Shown one piece after another: positions 28,972 to 38,405 of a stretch of 50,743 nucleotides of DNA. Location: positions 1-50,743 of the forward strand of contig NZ_QUZH01000032.1 of the NCBI RefSeq assembly GCF_009761675.1, read 5' to 3'. A program made the position numbers and the translations under genes. The notes below the pieces were generated by a model. That model was not told the origin of the DNA. It searched no databases and worked only from the letters and a program-made list of their open reading frames with translations. The stretch is from Bhargavaea sp. CC-171006 (GTDB lineage: Bacteria; Bacillota; Bacilli; Bacillales_A; Planococcaceae). Position 1 is the first letter of the stretch. Each line of letters opens with the position of its first letter.

Positions 28972-30362
28972 TTTTTGGATTGCTCCTCCGATCGCTTTTT
29001 GTTCAATTTTTCAATATAACCTTCCTTATTCTCCTGCCTGGAGCGCGCGATTGCAAGGGCATTTTCAGGAACATTTTTTGTCACTGTCGATCCGGCGGCG
29101 ACATAGGCGCCTTTCCCGACGGTGACCGGTGCGATCAGATTGGAGTTGCAGCCGACGAACGCGTCGTCTTCGACTGTGGTCCGGAACTTGTTGACCCCGT
29201 CGTAGTTGACGGTGATCGTGCCGCAGCCCATGTTGACTCGCTCTCCAATATCGGTGTCCCCGATGTAGCTGAGGTGGGAGACCTTGCTGCCTTCCCCGAG
29301 ATTCGACTTTTTCACTTCGACGAAGTTGCCGACTTTCACACTGTTGCCCAGGTCGGATTCCGGGCGGATATGGGCGAAAGGCCCGACTGCCGTATCTTCT
29401 CCGATCTTGCTCGACATCACGACGGACTGGCGGATTGTCGTCCTGTCGCCGATCACGCTGTCCTTGATCTGGCTGCCGGGCCCGATCTGGCAATCCTCCC
29501 CGATAACCGTACGGCCTTCGATGACCGTGCCGGGCATGAGGACGGTGTCGCGGCCGATTTCGGCGTCCGCGCTGATGTACGTGTTGGCCGGGTCTTGGAT
29601 CGTGACGCCGCCCCGCATGTGCTTCTCGGCGATCCGGCGGCGCATGACGCGCTCCGCCTCTGCCAGCACGACGCGGTCGTTGACGCCTAGTGTTTCTTCA
29701 AAATCATCTGTCGCATAGGCGGCGATCGTCTCTCCTTCCGACAGGAGGATGCCAAAGACATCCGGCAGATAGTATTCGCCCTGCGCGTTGTCGTTGCCGA
29801 CTTTTTGGAGCGTTTCGAACAAAGTTTTATTGTCAAAGCAATACGTGCCGGTGTTGATCTCCCTCACCTGCTGTTCTTCCGGACTCGCATCTTTCTGTTC
29901 GACGCTGCGCAGGAAGTTTCCATTTTCGTCACGGATGATCCGCCCGTAACCTGTCGGGTCGTCCGCGAACGCGGTGAGAATCGTGGCTTTTGCTTTAGTT
30001 TCATTATGGTGGTCAATCAGCGCCTTCATCGTTTCCGGCGTGATCAGCGGCGTGTCTCCGCACACGACGATCGTAGTGCCGTCGAGGCCGCCTAGGTTCT
30101 GTTCCGCCTGAAGAACGGCATGGCCGGTTCCCAGCTGCTCTCCCTGCAGGACAAACTCGCTGCGTGCGCCGACTTCTTCCTCGACCTTCTCCGCACCGAA
30201 TCCGACGATTGTGACAACACGGTCAGCGCCGACTCCCCGGACATTGTCGACAACATGGCTGACCATCGGCTTACCGCATACCGGGTGGAGCACTTTATAG
30301 AGCTTCGATTTCATGCGTGTTCCCTGGCCGGCTGCCAGGATTACGGCATATGTATTCGTCAT
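28968..30362 (-). CDS. glmU: Bifunctional GlcNAc-1-phosphate uridylyltransferase/acetyltransferase
   Basis: Makes UDP-GlcNAc, the precursor of peptidoglycan and wall polymers. The 464-residue protein has the N-terminal pyrophosphorylase signature [20 protein letters not shown] and [10 protein letters not shown], then the C-terminal left-handed beta-helix of hexapeptide repeats with the acetyltransferase active-site region near [13 protein letters not shown] and [16 protein letters not shown]. First gene of a glmU-prs operon with its own promoter. In B. subtilis it directly follows spoVG; here a PBP gene is inserted between them. Confidence 0.98.
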   Translation of the reverse strand: MTNTYAVILAAGQGTRMKSKLYKVLHPVCGKPMVSHVVDNVRGVGADRVVTIVGFGAEKVEEEVGARSEFVLQGEQLGTGHAVLQAEQNLGGLDGTTIVVCGDTPLITPETMKALIDHHNETKAKATILTAFADDPTGYGRIIRDENGNFLRSVEQKDASPEEQQVREINTGTYCFDNKTLFETLQKVGNDNAQGEYYLPDVFGILLSEGETIAAYATDDFEETLGVNDRVVLAEAERVMRRRIAEKHMRGGVTIQDPANTYISADAEIGRDTVLMPGTVIEGRTVIGEDCQIGPGSQIKDSVIGDRTTIRQSVVMSSKIGEDTAVGPFAHIRPESDLGNSVKVGNFVEVKKSNLGEGSKVSHLSYIGDTDIGERVNMGCGTITVNYDGVNKFRTTVEDDAFVGCNSNLIAPVTVGKGAYVAAGSTVTKNVPENALAIARSRQENKEGYIEKLNKKRSEEQSKK

Positions 30363-30402
30363 CAGGCAGTTCCCCTAACTTTTTTTCTTGGATTTCCCTC
30401 TA

Positions 30403-30431
30403 ACGATAGACGAAAACGGCCCGTTTTTCAA
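30403..30431 (-). promoter_or_regulatory. glmU promoter (sigma-A)
   Basis: TTGAAA (30426-30431), 17 bases, TATCGT (30403-30408) on the minus strand, about 40 bases before glmU. Confidence 0.65.
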
Positions 30432-30542
30432 GAATTTACAGGGTAAAGGCTTGACATCCGGGTCATCGGACGTTCCTGCTCCGGCTTTCGGATGGGAAAC
30501 CTGCGATTGTATTCATAAGACCAGGAAAGACATGGCCGCCTC

Positions 30543-30580
30543 AAAAATTCAGCCGCTCCCTTTGAGGGAGCGGCTGAATC
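30543..30580 (-). terminator. Terminator of the PBP gene
   Basis: On the minus strand ATTCAGCCGCTCCC/GGGAGCGGCTGAAT with a four-base loop and T tract. Confidence 0.95.
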
Positions 30581-30587
30581 ATACAGT

Positions 30588-32603
30588 TTACCTTCCGGCA
30601 GCATAGCGGTGGACCTCAGCGGACATGCCCGCAACATAGTCGCTTCCGCCATTGTCTTCGATGCTTTCCACCATCATCGCCAGAATGAATGAAGGATTTT
30701 CGGCATGATAGGAAACGAAGTAGCCATTCTCCTTGCCCTGCTTTTCTCCGGCGGCCTTCAGTTCGGCGGTTCCTGTCTTGCCTGCAATCGGTACGTCCGC
30801 GAGATTTGCGGATTGGGCGTATCCGTCCAGGACGACGCTGCGGAGCGTGGCGCGGATCGTTTCCGCCTGTGCCGGGTCGAGCAGATCCTCTTTCCACACC
30901 TGCCCGTCTTCTTCGTCGAACAGCAATGTCGGCTTATGCATCGTGCCGCCTGTCAGAAACGGCTCATACATGGTCGCGAGGTGCAGGATGTTCGTCAGCA
31001 TCTGGCCCTGTCCGAATGACGTATCGGCCAGCTGGCCCTCCGAGCCGATCGTCCCGTCATTGGAGATCTGCGAGGCCTTCAGCTCCATCGCCTCAAGCGG
31101 GACGGTCTCGCCGAAGCCGAATTGCTTCAGTCCTTCGGTGAACGTGTCCCTTCCCATCGCGAGGGCCTGCTGGGCGAAGTAAATGTTGTCCGAATAAACC
31201 ATCGCGCGTTTCAGGTCGATCGGGTTCGGTGCTTCCGGATGCACGCGGGACACCCGGTACGAGCCCCAGGAAGCATCCTTCTGCCAGGTCTTCCCCTTTA
31301 TCGTAAGCCCCGCCGCCGGATCAAGCGTACCGGCTTTTATGCCGATGGCCGCTGTGACCGGCTTCAGTGCCGATCCCGGCGCGTAGCTCTGGGCAAAGCG
31401 GTTGAACAGCGGCGTCTTTTCGTCTTCCTCGAGTTCGCGGTATCTGGTGCCGCTCATGCCGGCGATAAACTCGTTCGGATCATAGGCCGGGGAACTGACG
31501 AGGGCCAGCACCTCGCCGGTTTCAGGATCGACTGAAGCGGCCGTGCCCGGCTCTCCCTTCATCGCATCGTAGGCGACCTTCTGAAGTTCGGCATCGATGG
31601 TCAGCTTGACTGTCTCCCCGTCTTCCGGTGCGCGCTCGGCGACAGTCACCGGGTCCCGCCCCTCCGCTTTCTTGATGGTAATCTTCATGCCGTCCTGGCC
31701 CCGGAGCCGGTCCTCCAGCAGACTTTCCAGACCCCGCCGGCCGATCTGGTCGGTCTCCGAGTATCCCTTGTCCTTCAGCTTTTCCAGCTGTTCTGAGGAA
31801 ATCGGGCCGATATAGCCGGTCAGGTGGGCCAGTGCCGTACCGTAAGGATACTCCCGCATGCCGATTTCCCTTGCCGCGATACCCGGAATCTCAAGAAGCT
31901 GTTCAAGCCGGCCGGTGTCACTCTTGGCGGTCTTTCCGACCGGCACGAAAAGATCCGGCTTGACCCATGCCGCATTCAGGCTGGTGTCGATCGCTTCCGG
32001 AGTGGTGCCGAGCAATTCGGCGATGTCCGGTTTCCTGGATTCATCCAGCTTTTCGGGAACAATCCCCACCTGATACCCGGTCCCGTTTTTTGCAATCGGT
32101 ATGCCCGTCCTGTCGACAATCTCCCCCCGCTTCGCTTCGGTGCGGGAAATGCCGATTTCATCTCCCGGCTCAAGATCCGGGAAGATGTAGGAAGGGTCCC
32201 ATTCGACGAACCAGTTTTTCTCCTTTTCCCGCTCTTCGTATAAGAGCCTGACCGGCTTGTCGAACTCGACCGGACCGGCAAGCGTCTCCATCTTCACGCT
32301 GATATTGAACTCGGCAGGCTGCTCCCTGTCCCACTTGGTATCCTCGCCGGGCTTTTCATAAGTGACCTCCAGGTTGTCAATCCCGAGGTCCTCCCCCAGC
32401 TTTTCCTGGCGCGCTGCAAACTCATCTTCCGGAAAAGTCTCTTTTGTTTTTGCGGTCAGATAGTTTTCATACATCTCTGCATAGTCGCCTTTGTTCCAAT
32501 GGCTGACATACTCCGCCAGCCTTTCTTCGGGTGACGGCTTATCCATGCATCCCGCCAGGAAAACGATCAGGAGCACGGAAGTACCGAACAGTATTTTTTT
32601 CAT
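30588..32603 (-). CDS. MecA/PBP3-like class B penicillin-binding lipoprotein
   Basis: A peptidoglycan transpeptidase on the outer face of the membrane. The 671-residue protein has a lipoprotein signal (VFLAGC, Cys19), an NTF2-like MecA N-terminal domain (about residues 25-145), a PBP dimerisation domain (about 155-310, with RGEIVDRTGIPIA), and a transpeptidase domain with SALK (Ser411, Lys414), SDN (471-473) and KTGT (609-612). This is the architecture of B. subtilis PbpC (PBP3) and staphylococcal PBP2a, many of which have low beta-lactam affinity; resistance cannot be inferred from sequence alone. GGGAGG precedes the ATG. It is a single-gene unit between the spoVG terminator and the glmU promoter, an unusual place compared with B. 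subtilis. All motifs are intact. Confidence 0.94.
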   Translation of the reverse strand: MKKILFGTSVLLIVFLAGCMDKPSPEERLAEYVSHWNKGDYAEMYENYLTAKTKETFPEDEFAARQEKLGEDLGIDNLEVTYEKPGEDTKWDREQPAEFNISVKMETLAGPVEFDKPVRLLYEEREKEKNWFVEWDPSYIFPDLEPGDEIGISRTEAKRGEIVDRTGIPIAKNGTGYQVGIVPEKLDESRKPDIAELLGTTPEAIDTSLNAAWVKPDLFVPVGKTAKSDTGRLEQLLEIPGIAAREIGMREYPYGTALAHLTGYIGPISSEQLEKLKDKGYSETDQIGRRGLESLLEDRLRGQDGMKITIKKAEGRDPVTVAERAPEDGETVKLTIDAELQKVAYDAMKGEPGTAASVDPETGEVLALVSSPAYDPNEFIAGMSGTRYRELEEDEKTPLFNRFAQSYAPGSALKPVTAAIGIKAGTLDPAAGLTIKGKTWQKDASWGSYRVSRVHPEAPNPIDLKRAMVYSDNIYFAQQALAMGRDTFTEGLKQFGFGETVPLEAMELKASQISNDGTIGSEGQLADTSFGQGQMLTNILHLATMYEPFLTGGTMHKPTLLFDEEDGQVWKEDLLDPAQAETIRATLRSVVLDGYAQSANLADVPIAGKTGTAELKAAGEKQGKENGYFVSYHAENPSFILAMMVESIEDNGGSDYVAGMSAEVHRYAAGR

Positions 32604-32670
32604 GTTGACCCTCCCTCACGTCTTTCCAGTTTAACAATAAATTGAAAATGGTAACAGGCTCGGACACATG

Positions 32671-32698
32671 AAAAAACCGTCACCGGTAACGGAGACGG
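32671..32698 (-). terminator. Terminator of spoVG
   Basis: On the minus strand CCGTCTCCG/CGGTGACGG (one internal mismatch, loop TTAC) followed by six Ts. Confidence 0.85.
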
Positions 32699-32711
32699 CT
32701 GAGCGGGCCGG

Positions 32712-32996
32712 TTATGCGCCGGCGCCTTCAAGTTGCGGTTCTTCCTTTGTCAGGTGATAGGCACCCAGCACGGCGTCCTGGATCATCTGACGCGTGTCCG
32801 AATTGATGGGGTGGGCCACATCTCGGAACTCGCCGTCCGGCGTCCGCTTGCTCGGCATGGCGACGAACAGTCCGTCATTGCCGTCGATGACCCGGATATC
32901 ATGGACCACGAACGCCTCATCAATCGTGATGGAAGCAATGGCACGCATCCGGCCATCAGTCTCTACCCTACGAAGTCTCACATCAGTTACTTCCAC
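32712..32996 (-). CDS. spoVG: Septation/RNA-binding regulator SpoVG
   Basis: A 94-residue protein with the highly conserved core [20 protein letters not shown] and [20 protein letters not shown]. SpoVG binds RNA and DNA and affects asymmetric septation in Bacillus and virulence genes in Staphylococcus and Listeria. The start is a GTG at 32996: it gives the family N-terminus and is preceded by the strong ribosome site AAGGTGGTGA; a longer in-frame ATG at 33038 would start within the promoter/leader region. It is preceded by a sigma-H promoter in AT-rich DNA, which in B. subtilis is also an AbrB target. Confidence 0.96.
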   Translation of the reverse strand: MEVTDVRLRRVETDGRMRAIASITIDEAFVVHDIRVIDGNDGLFVAMPSKRTPDGEFRDVAHPINSDTRQMIQDAVLGAYHLTKEEPQLEGAGA

Positions 32997-33032
32997 ATTT
33001 TCACCACCTTCGGCAACTTCTTGGTTGTCTAT

Positions 33033-33057
33033 ATTCAATATAAATGGTAAATTCCCT
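33033..33057 (-). promoter_or_regulatory. Sigma-H promoter of spoVG
   Basis: On the minus strand AGGGAAT (33051-33057), 14 bases, GAAT (33033-33036). Layout and boxes match B. subtilis spoVG (AGGATTT, 14 bases, GAAT). The flanking 60 bases are AT-rich, suitable for AbrB binding. Confidence 0.8.
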
Positions 33058-33138
33058 TCTTACGATACAAAATTTTTGAACTATTCAAAGATAGGTATTT
33101 TCATGCACCGGTTAAAGAGGCAGCCGAAAAGTGAAAAA

Positions 33139-33357
33139 GCTGATTTACGCTACGAGCACTCGCTGTCCGCGGGCTGTCCCCAAGCCTCCTCGGACTACGT
33201 CCTGCGGGGTCTCGGTTGGCCCGCTGTTCCCGCAAAAGTTTCGCGCCCTCCGCTTCAATCAGCCGCACGGCAAGCTTTTCAGTGGCCTCGCTTCGCTCTG
33301 TGGGGTCTTCGGCTAACGTTTGCCAGCAGCTGTCTCGGGCCTTTCACTTCAATCAGC
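33139..33357. repeat. Composite GC-rich intergenic repeat
   Basis: Non-coding block between spoVG and ridA. It starts at GCTGATT (33139-33145) and has the inverted copy AATCAGC at 33257-33263. The interior (GTCCGCGGGC, AGCCTCCTCGGAC, TGCGGGGTCTCGG, CCCTCCGCTTCAATCA) resembles a repeat I recall from many Bacillaceae intergenic regions. A second, more degenerate copy of the right half follows (TGTGGGGTCTTCGG ... TTCACTTCAATCAGC, to 33357). No gene or promoter is seen in it; the ridA terminator lies just beyond. Confidence 0.6.
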
Positions 33358-33411
33358 TAATCTTGTAAGTTTGGAGTTGTCCCGATTAAAGCCGGGAGGT
33401 TCCGGCATGAT

Positions 33412-33444
33412 AAAAACGGCAGCTCCGCATTGGGAGCTGCCGTT
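33412..33444 (-). terminator. Terminator of purR-ridA
   Basis: On the minus strand AACGGCAGCTCC/GGAGCTGCCGTT with a T tract. Confidence 0.94.
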
Positions 33445-33457
33445 GGCTTTGAGTCTA

Positions 33458-33832
33458 TTACTTTGCGAGTGCGACCGCTTCGATTTCAACAAGAACATCT
33501 TTTGGAAGTCGGGCGACTTCCACGCAGGAGCGTGCCGGTTTGTGGTCGCCGAAGTAGGATGCATAGATTTCGTTGATTGTGCCAAAATCATTCATATCCT
33601 TGATAAAGACGGTGGCTTTGATGACACGGTCAAGCGACGAGCCGCCTGCTTCCAGAACGGCCGATAGGTTCCTGAAAGCCTGGTGTGTCTGTTCTTCAAC
33701 GCCACCTTCCACGAGGTTGCCTTCCGGTGTGAGCGGGATCTGGCCAGATGTATAGACGATGCCGCCTGTCACAATACCCTGCGAGTAAGGGCCGATTGCT
33801 GCCGGCGCCTTGTCTGTCTGGATCAAGTTCAT
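33458..33832 (-). CDS. ridA: RidA family enamine/imine deaminase
   Basis: A 124-residue YjgF/YER057c/UK114 family protein (YabJ in B. subtilis). It hydrolyses reactive 2-aminoacrylate and other enamine/imine intermediates from PLP enzymes. Family landmarks: [25 protein letters not shown], and the C-terminal Arg-Ser-Cys-Val-Glu ([11 protein letters not shown]) with the active-site Arg. Start at the ATG at 33832 with AAGGTGG; a longer frame runs back into purR. It begins one base after the purR stop, so the two are translated together. YabJ has also been linked to purine repression in B. subtilis. Confidence 0.96.
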   Translation of the reverse strand: MNLIQTDKAPAAIGPYSQGIVTGGIVYTSGQIPLTPEGNLVEGGVEEQTHQAFRNLSAVLEAGGSSLDRVIKATVFIKDMNDFGTINEIYASYFGDHKPARSCVEVARLPKDVLVEIEAVALAK

Positions 33833-33833
33833 A

Positions 33834-34664
33834 TCAGTTTCCACCTTCCCTGAAATAGTTGCCTTCCACCAGTTCGATCGTCCGTTCTTTTTCATTGACC
33901 TCACGCAGTCTCAGGAGAGACACGTAGTCTTCCACGAGCCGCTCCTCCTGCACGTCCTCAGACTCGACGAGAACAGCAACGCCGGCAGGCTCACAGTCAA
34001 ACTCGGCAAGAAGGTTCTTCATGCCGTTCATCGTGCCGCCGACCTTCATGAAGTCGTCGGTGAGAAGCACACGCTGGCCGCTCTGCATGCTGCGCTTGGA
34101 AAGGACCATCGTCTGGATGCGCCGGCTGGAACCGGAGACATAATTAATGCTGACCGTCGATCCCTCTGTCACTTTGCTGTCTCGCCGCACGACGACGACA
34201 GGAACATTCAGGTGTCTGGCAATCGCATGGGCGATCGGGATGCCTTTTGTCGCTACGGTCATAATGGCATCGATTTCAGAATCCTTATAACGGGCAGCGA
34301 ACAGGCGGCCGATCCGGTCCATCAGCCCGGGATTACCGAGCAGATCCGTCATGAATAAGTACCCGCCCGGAAGCAGTCTGCCCGGGTCGCTGAGCGCATC
34401 CATGAAATCACGGATGATTTCATGTGCCTCTTTACTGCCGGCGTCCGGTATGTACTTCACGCCGCCTGCCGCACCCGGCACGGTGATGAGCCGGCCGGTC
34501 CCCTGCTCCTCGAACGTCCCCTTGACGATGGCGAGGTCCTCGCTGATCGATGACTTCGCCGCATCGTATGCGGAGGAAAAATGAGTGAGCGGGATGAGCG
34601 TATGCGGATGTGCAAGCAAATATTGGGTCATGTCGACGAGCCGTTCACTGCGCTTCCATTTCAA
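33834..34664 (-). CDS. purR: Purine operon repressor PurR
   Basis: PRPP-responsive repressor of purine genes. The 276-residue protein has an N-terminal winged helix (residues 1-75, [20 protein letters not shown]) and a phosphoribosyltransferase-like domain with the PRPP motif [16 protein letters not shown]. The start is most likely a TTG at 34664: it gives the B. subtilis-like N-terminus [11 protein letters not shown] and has AGAGGTGG five bases before. A GTG at 34673 is in frame but overlaps that ribosome site. A PurBox-like sequence lies upstream, hinting at autoregulation. Its co-effector is produced by Prs encoded 5 kb away. Confidence 0.95.
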   Translation of the reverse strand: MKWKRSERLVDMTQYLLAHPHTLIPLTHFSSAYDAAKSSISEDLAIVKGTFEEQGTGRLITVPGAAGGVKYIPDAGSKEAHEIIRDFMDALSDPGRLLPGGYLFMTDLLGNPGLMDRIGRLFAARYKDSEIDAIMTVATKGIPIAHAIARHLNVPVVVVRRDSKVTEGSTVSINYVSGSSRRIQTMVLSKRSMQSGQRVLLTDDFMKVGGTMNGMKNLLAEFDCEPAGVAVLVESEDVQEERLVEDYVSLLRLREVNEKERTIELVEGNYFREGGN

Positions 34665-34715
34665 AATGTCCACCTCTGAGCTTATGTCTGAACCGGAACA
34701 GGCCGGCTTTTTACA

Positions 34716-34728
34716 GAATCCGAATAAT
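34716..34728. promoter_or_regulatory. Candidate PurBox upstream of purR
   Basis: On the plus strand GAATCCGAATAAT matches 11 of 13 positions of the B. subtilis PurBox AWWWCCGAACWWT. It lies in the 94-base gap between ispE and purR. A second half-site-like CCGGAAC is at about 34693. In B. subtilis purR is autoregulated through PurBoxes; here this is inference. Confidence 0.4.
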
Positions 34729-34758
34729 TTACCTTCACATTAACATAAATATCCGGAT

Positions 34759-35631
34759 TTAATCAAGCCGGGTGCTGTTCCGCCCGCCAAGCATGCGGAC
34801 AGCGTGCACTTCCGGACAGAAGCCGTTCAGACCATTGACGATTCGGGCAACACGGGCCTCCTGCGAGACGAGACCAAAGACGGTCGGCCCGCTGCCGCTC
34901 ATCAGTACCGCATCTGCGCCAAAGCGCTCCATGCCGTCCTTGAGCATGGCGACCTCCCGGTGCATCTCCATCGTCACTGGCTCCAGCACATTGCCGAGGT
35001 TGCGGCAGACTCCGCCGTAATCTCCGTCCCCGAGTGCCGCCTCCATCGCCCCGATGTCCGGGTGTTGGGCACGGGACAAGTCAAACTTCCCGTAGATGTC
35101 CGCTGTGGATACGCCGATGTCCGGCTTAGCCAGGATCACCCAACAATTCGGCGGTGCGGGCAGATGGCGGATCTTCTCTCCGCGCCCTGATGCAAACGCG
35201 GTCCCCCCGTATACACAGAACGGAACATCCGATCCGATCTCCGATCCGATCTCCGCCAGTTCGTCCAGTGACAGGCCGAGTTTCCAGAACCGGTTCAGCC
35301 CGCGAAGCGCCGCAGCGGCGTCGCTGCTCCCGCCTGCAAGTCCTGCGGCGACCGGGATTCGCTTGTCCAGTGTAAAAGTCACGCCATCCCGCATACCCAT
35401 CCGCTTGCGGAGAAGGTCCGCAGCCTGATAGACCAGATTGCGCCGGTCATCCGGCACATAGCGGTCGGAGGACTTGATGACGATCTTTCCGCCCTTTGCG
35501 CCTTCGATGGTCAGCCTGTCATACAGGTCGACCGTTGTCATAATCATTTCGACCTCGTGGTAACCGTCCGGGCGCTTGCCTAGGACGTCGAGGGTCAGAT
35601 TAATCTTCGCCGGTGCTTTTTCATGGATCAT
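34759..35631 (-). CDS. ispE: 4-diphosphocytidyl-2-C-methyl-D-erythritol kinase
   Basis: GHMP kinase of the MEP pathway for isoprenoids. The 290-residue protein has the N-terminal [21 protein letters not shown], the ATP loop [20 protein letters not shown] and the C-terminal [18 protein letters not shown] precedes the ATG at 35631. It lies between sspF and purR, as in B. subtilis. Transcription presumably starts in the 50 bases after the sspF terminator; no convincing promoter was picked. Confidence 0.97.
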   Translation of the reverse strand: MIHEKAPAKINLTLDVLGKRPDGYHEVEMIMTTVDLYDRLTIEGAKGGKIVIKSSDRYVPDDRRNLVYQAADLLRKRMGMRDGVTFTLDKRIPVAAGLAGGSSDAAAALRGLNRFWKLGLSLDELAEIGSEIGSDVPFCVYGGTAFASGRGEKIRHLPAPPNCWVILAKPDIGVSTADIYGKFDLSRAQHPDIGAMEAALGDGDYGGVCRNLGNVLEPVTMEMHREVAMLKDGMERFGADAVLMSGSGPTVFGLVSQEARVARIVNGLNGFCPEVHAVRMLGGRNSTRLD

Positions 35632-35684
35632 GAAGGCACCTCCCCAAAATTCAATGCCCCTATTTTACCATAGGCAGGGAGAAT

Positions 35685-35714
35685 GAAAAAAGCAGACGGA
35701 AAAATTCCGTCTGC
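35685..35714 (-). terminator. Terminator of sspF
   Basis: On the minus strand GCAGACGGAA/TTCCGTCTGC hairpin followed by six Ts. Confidence 0.95.
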
Positions 35715-35753
35715 CCGGTGTCAGCCGTTTTTGGATTTCGGGTTACAGAAGCG

Positions 35754-35933
35754 TTACTTTCGGCCTTCGCCCATGTTCCGCTCCGCCATCTCGATCGCAT
35801 GCTTCACCATGTTACCGGCGTCACGTGCTTTGATGCCTCCCCAACCTTCCTGCTGCACAACATCGTAAAATCCAAGTTCCTTCGCAATCTCTTCCTTCAG
35901 ACGCTGGGACATTACTCCGCCGTTTCTAGCCAT
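35754..35933 (-). CDS. sspF: Small acid-soluble spore protein, alpha/beta type
   Basis: A 59-residue DNA-binding protein that coats forespore DNA and protects it. Too short for many ORF filters, it reads [20 protein letters not shown] at its start and contains the SASP signature [20 protein letters not shown]. The more typical GPR protease cleavage site (ELA/EIA region) is present as [16 protein letters not shown] stands well before the ATG. Located between veg and ispE, the position of B. subtilis sspF. A sigma-G -10 (CATACTA) lies about 33 bases upstream. Single-gene unit with its own terminator. Confidence 0.95.
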   Translation of the reverse strand: MARNGGVMSQRLKEEIAKELGFYDVVQQEGWGGIKARDAGNMVKHAIEMAERNMGEGRK

Positions 35934-35965
35934 TCGGTTTTTCCTCCTCGATCGGCTGACACATG

Positions 35966-35972
35966 TAGTATG
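35966..35972 (-). promoter_or_regulatory. Putative sigma-G -10 of sspF
   Basis: CATACTA on the minus strand, a perfect sigma-G -10. The region where a -35 should be overlaps the veg terminator and matches poorly, so the promoter is only half supported. Confidence 0.5.
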
Positions 35973-35982
35973 GCCCGAAATT

Positions 35983-36026
35983 AAAAAAGAACCCGGTCAA
36001 AACCTTCCAGAAAGGTTTTGACCAGG
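35983..36026 (-). terminator. Terminator of veg
   Basis: On the minus strand CCTGGTCAAAACCTT/AAGGTTTTGACCGGG hairpin followed by TTCTTTTTT. Confidence 0.95.
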
Positions 36027-36049
36027 CAATAATGGGATAAATAATTGCA

Positions 36050-36316
36050 TTACTTCACGACAAAATCCATTTTCTCTGAGCCGTTGATAAATGTCAGTTC
36101 CACGGCCTCCGTCAAAAGGTCCGTATAACTGTAGGAGACCCGCTCGAACGAATGCTCCTCCTGGTCGAGCTCAATGACAAATACGGCATGATACGTTTCC
36201 CGAAGGGTACCGGCACGCTCAATCGTCTTTTTGCGGCCACCATTCGCCTTTAGTTGCAAACGCTGACCTAAATGAGAATCAAGCGCCTTCTTGATATCAG
36301 CTAATGTTTTTGGCAT
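36050..36316 (-). CDS. veg: Veg protein, biofilm/sporulation regulator
   Basis: An 88-residue protein of the Veg family ([29 protein letters not shown], then [19 protein letters not shown]). Abundant in vegetative cells; in B. subtilis it has been reported to stimulate biofilm formation through SinR and to affect spore outgrowth, but the molecular activity is unclear. It has two strong promoters in tandem, like the classical Pveg. B. subtilis has yabG between rsmA and veg; here nothing lies between. Confidence 0.96.
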   Translation of the reverse strand: MPKTLADIKKALDSHLGQRLQLKANGGRKKTIERAGTLRETYHAVFVIELDQEEHSFERVSYSYTDLLTEAVELTFINGSEKMDFVVK

Positions 36317-36341
36317 TATCGCTTACACCTCACTGTATGTA

Positions 36342-36370
36342 AGGATAACACATTTAAAAGTTTCTGTCAA
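36342..36370 (-). promoter_or_regulatory. veg proximal promoter (sigma-A)
   Basis: TTGACA (36365-36370), 17 bases, TATCCT (36342-36347) on the minus strand. Confidence 0.85.
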
Positions 36371-36381
36371 TTAAATTTAAA

Positions 36382-36410
36382 ATTTTATCAATGCGCTCTC
36401 TGTATGTCAA
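36382..36410 (-). promoter_or_regulatory. veg distal promoter (sigma-A)
   Basis: TTGACA (36405-36410), 17 bases, TAAAAT (36382-36387) on the minus strand, 40 bases upstream of the proximal promoter, in AT-rich DNA. Confidence 0.85.
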
Positions 36411-36465
36411 TGTTTTTTCTTCTGCATTTTACTCTTTTAATGGATTTGAAAAATTTTTGTAACAA

Positions 36466-37921
<1,456 letters not shown>

Positions 37922-37954
37922 TCTTTCGTTCATTTCCTCCAATTTTACCGGCAT

Positions 37955-38184
37955 GCGGCCGGAATGTACAGAAAGCCGTTACCGTTGCGTATCCTTAGGG
38001 TCCCCAGGCACCTACTAACATAAGCACTGACAATCACCTCGGCTCGTTTGCCGATCAGCCCTATGACCTTCTGCCAACTCTTCATCAACCTTTGATCAGC
38101 CTTAAGTTAATCTAATATCACCCTGAACCATCCTGAATCAATCTGTTGGGACAACAGGGCCACTCAGAATCGTAAAGAGCAGTT
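37955..38184. other. Long non-coding stretch upstream of rnmV
   Basis: About 230 bases between the rnmV start and the 38185-38312 element. No convincing gene, T-box or terminator was found. Several TGATYR-like words recur on the minus strand (TTGATTCAGG, TTGATGAAGA, GCTGATC twice). A weak promoter candidate (TGTACA, 17 bases, TAAAAT, 37946-37974) lies next to rnmV. Function unknown. Confidence 0.3.
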
Positions 38185-38312
38185 GATTTCCGTTACGGGC
38201 GGACGCTTTCCGCGGGGAAGGCAACGCCCGCGGACTAGCGGACGCCGTCACGAAGAACGGCGTCTGTGGCCATAAGCGAAGCGTTGGCCGACAAGGGCCC
38301 ATAGCGGAAATC
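38185..38312. repeat. 128-bp MITE-like element with terminal inverted repeats
   Basis: The ends are GATTTCCGTTACGGGC (38185-38200) and GCCCATAGCGGAAATC (38297-38312), inverted copies matching at 14 of 16 bases. Inside are GGACGCTTTCCGCGGGG and a hairpin GACGCCG/CGGCGTC. It has no coding capacity of note and lies in the rnmV-yabE gap. Part of its left end resembles the GC-rich repeat seen at 33139-33357. Confidence 0.65.
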
Positions 38313-38332
38313 CGGAGGATTTTTAAGAAAAG

Positions 38333-38368
38333 AAAAAACTGCAGACAAAGAAGCACTTTGTCTACAGA
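38333..38368 (-). terminator. Terminator of yabE
   Basis: On the minus strand CTGTAGACAAAG/CTTTGTCTGCAG with six Ts. A second strong hairpin (ATCCGCGG/CCGCGGAT, about 38374-38397) precedes it directly after the stop. Confidence 0.92.
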
Positions 38369-38405
38369 CTAAATCCGCGGCACCCGGCCGCGGATCGGTT
38401 CATCT

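Noticed and set aside
32712-33038. Longer SpoVG starting at the ATG at 33038.
   Set aside because: It would start within the sigma-H promoter/leader, lacks a ribosome site and adds 14 residues not found in the family; the GTG at 32996 has a strong site.
38138-38356. A 72-codon minus-strand frame across the 38185-38312 element.
   Set aside because: It runs through the inverted-repeat element and the yabE terminator; no ribosome site or family similarity.
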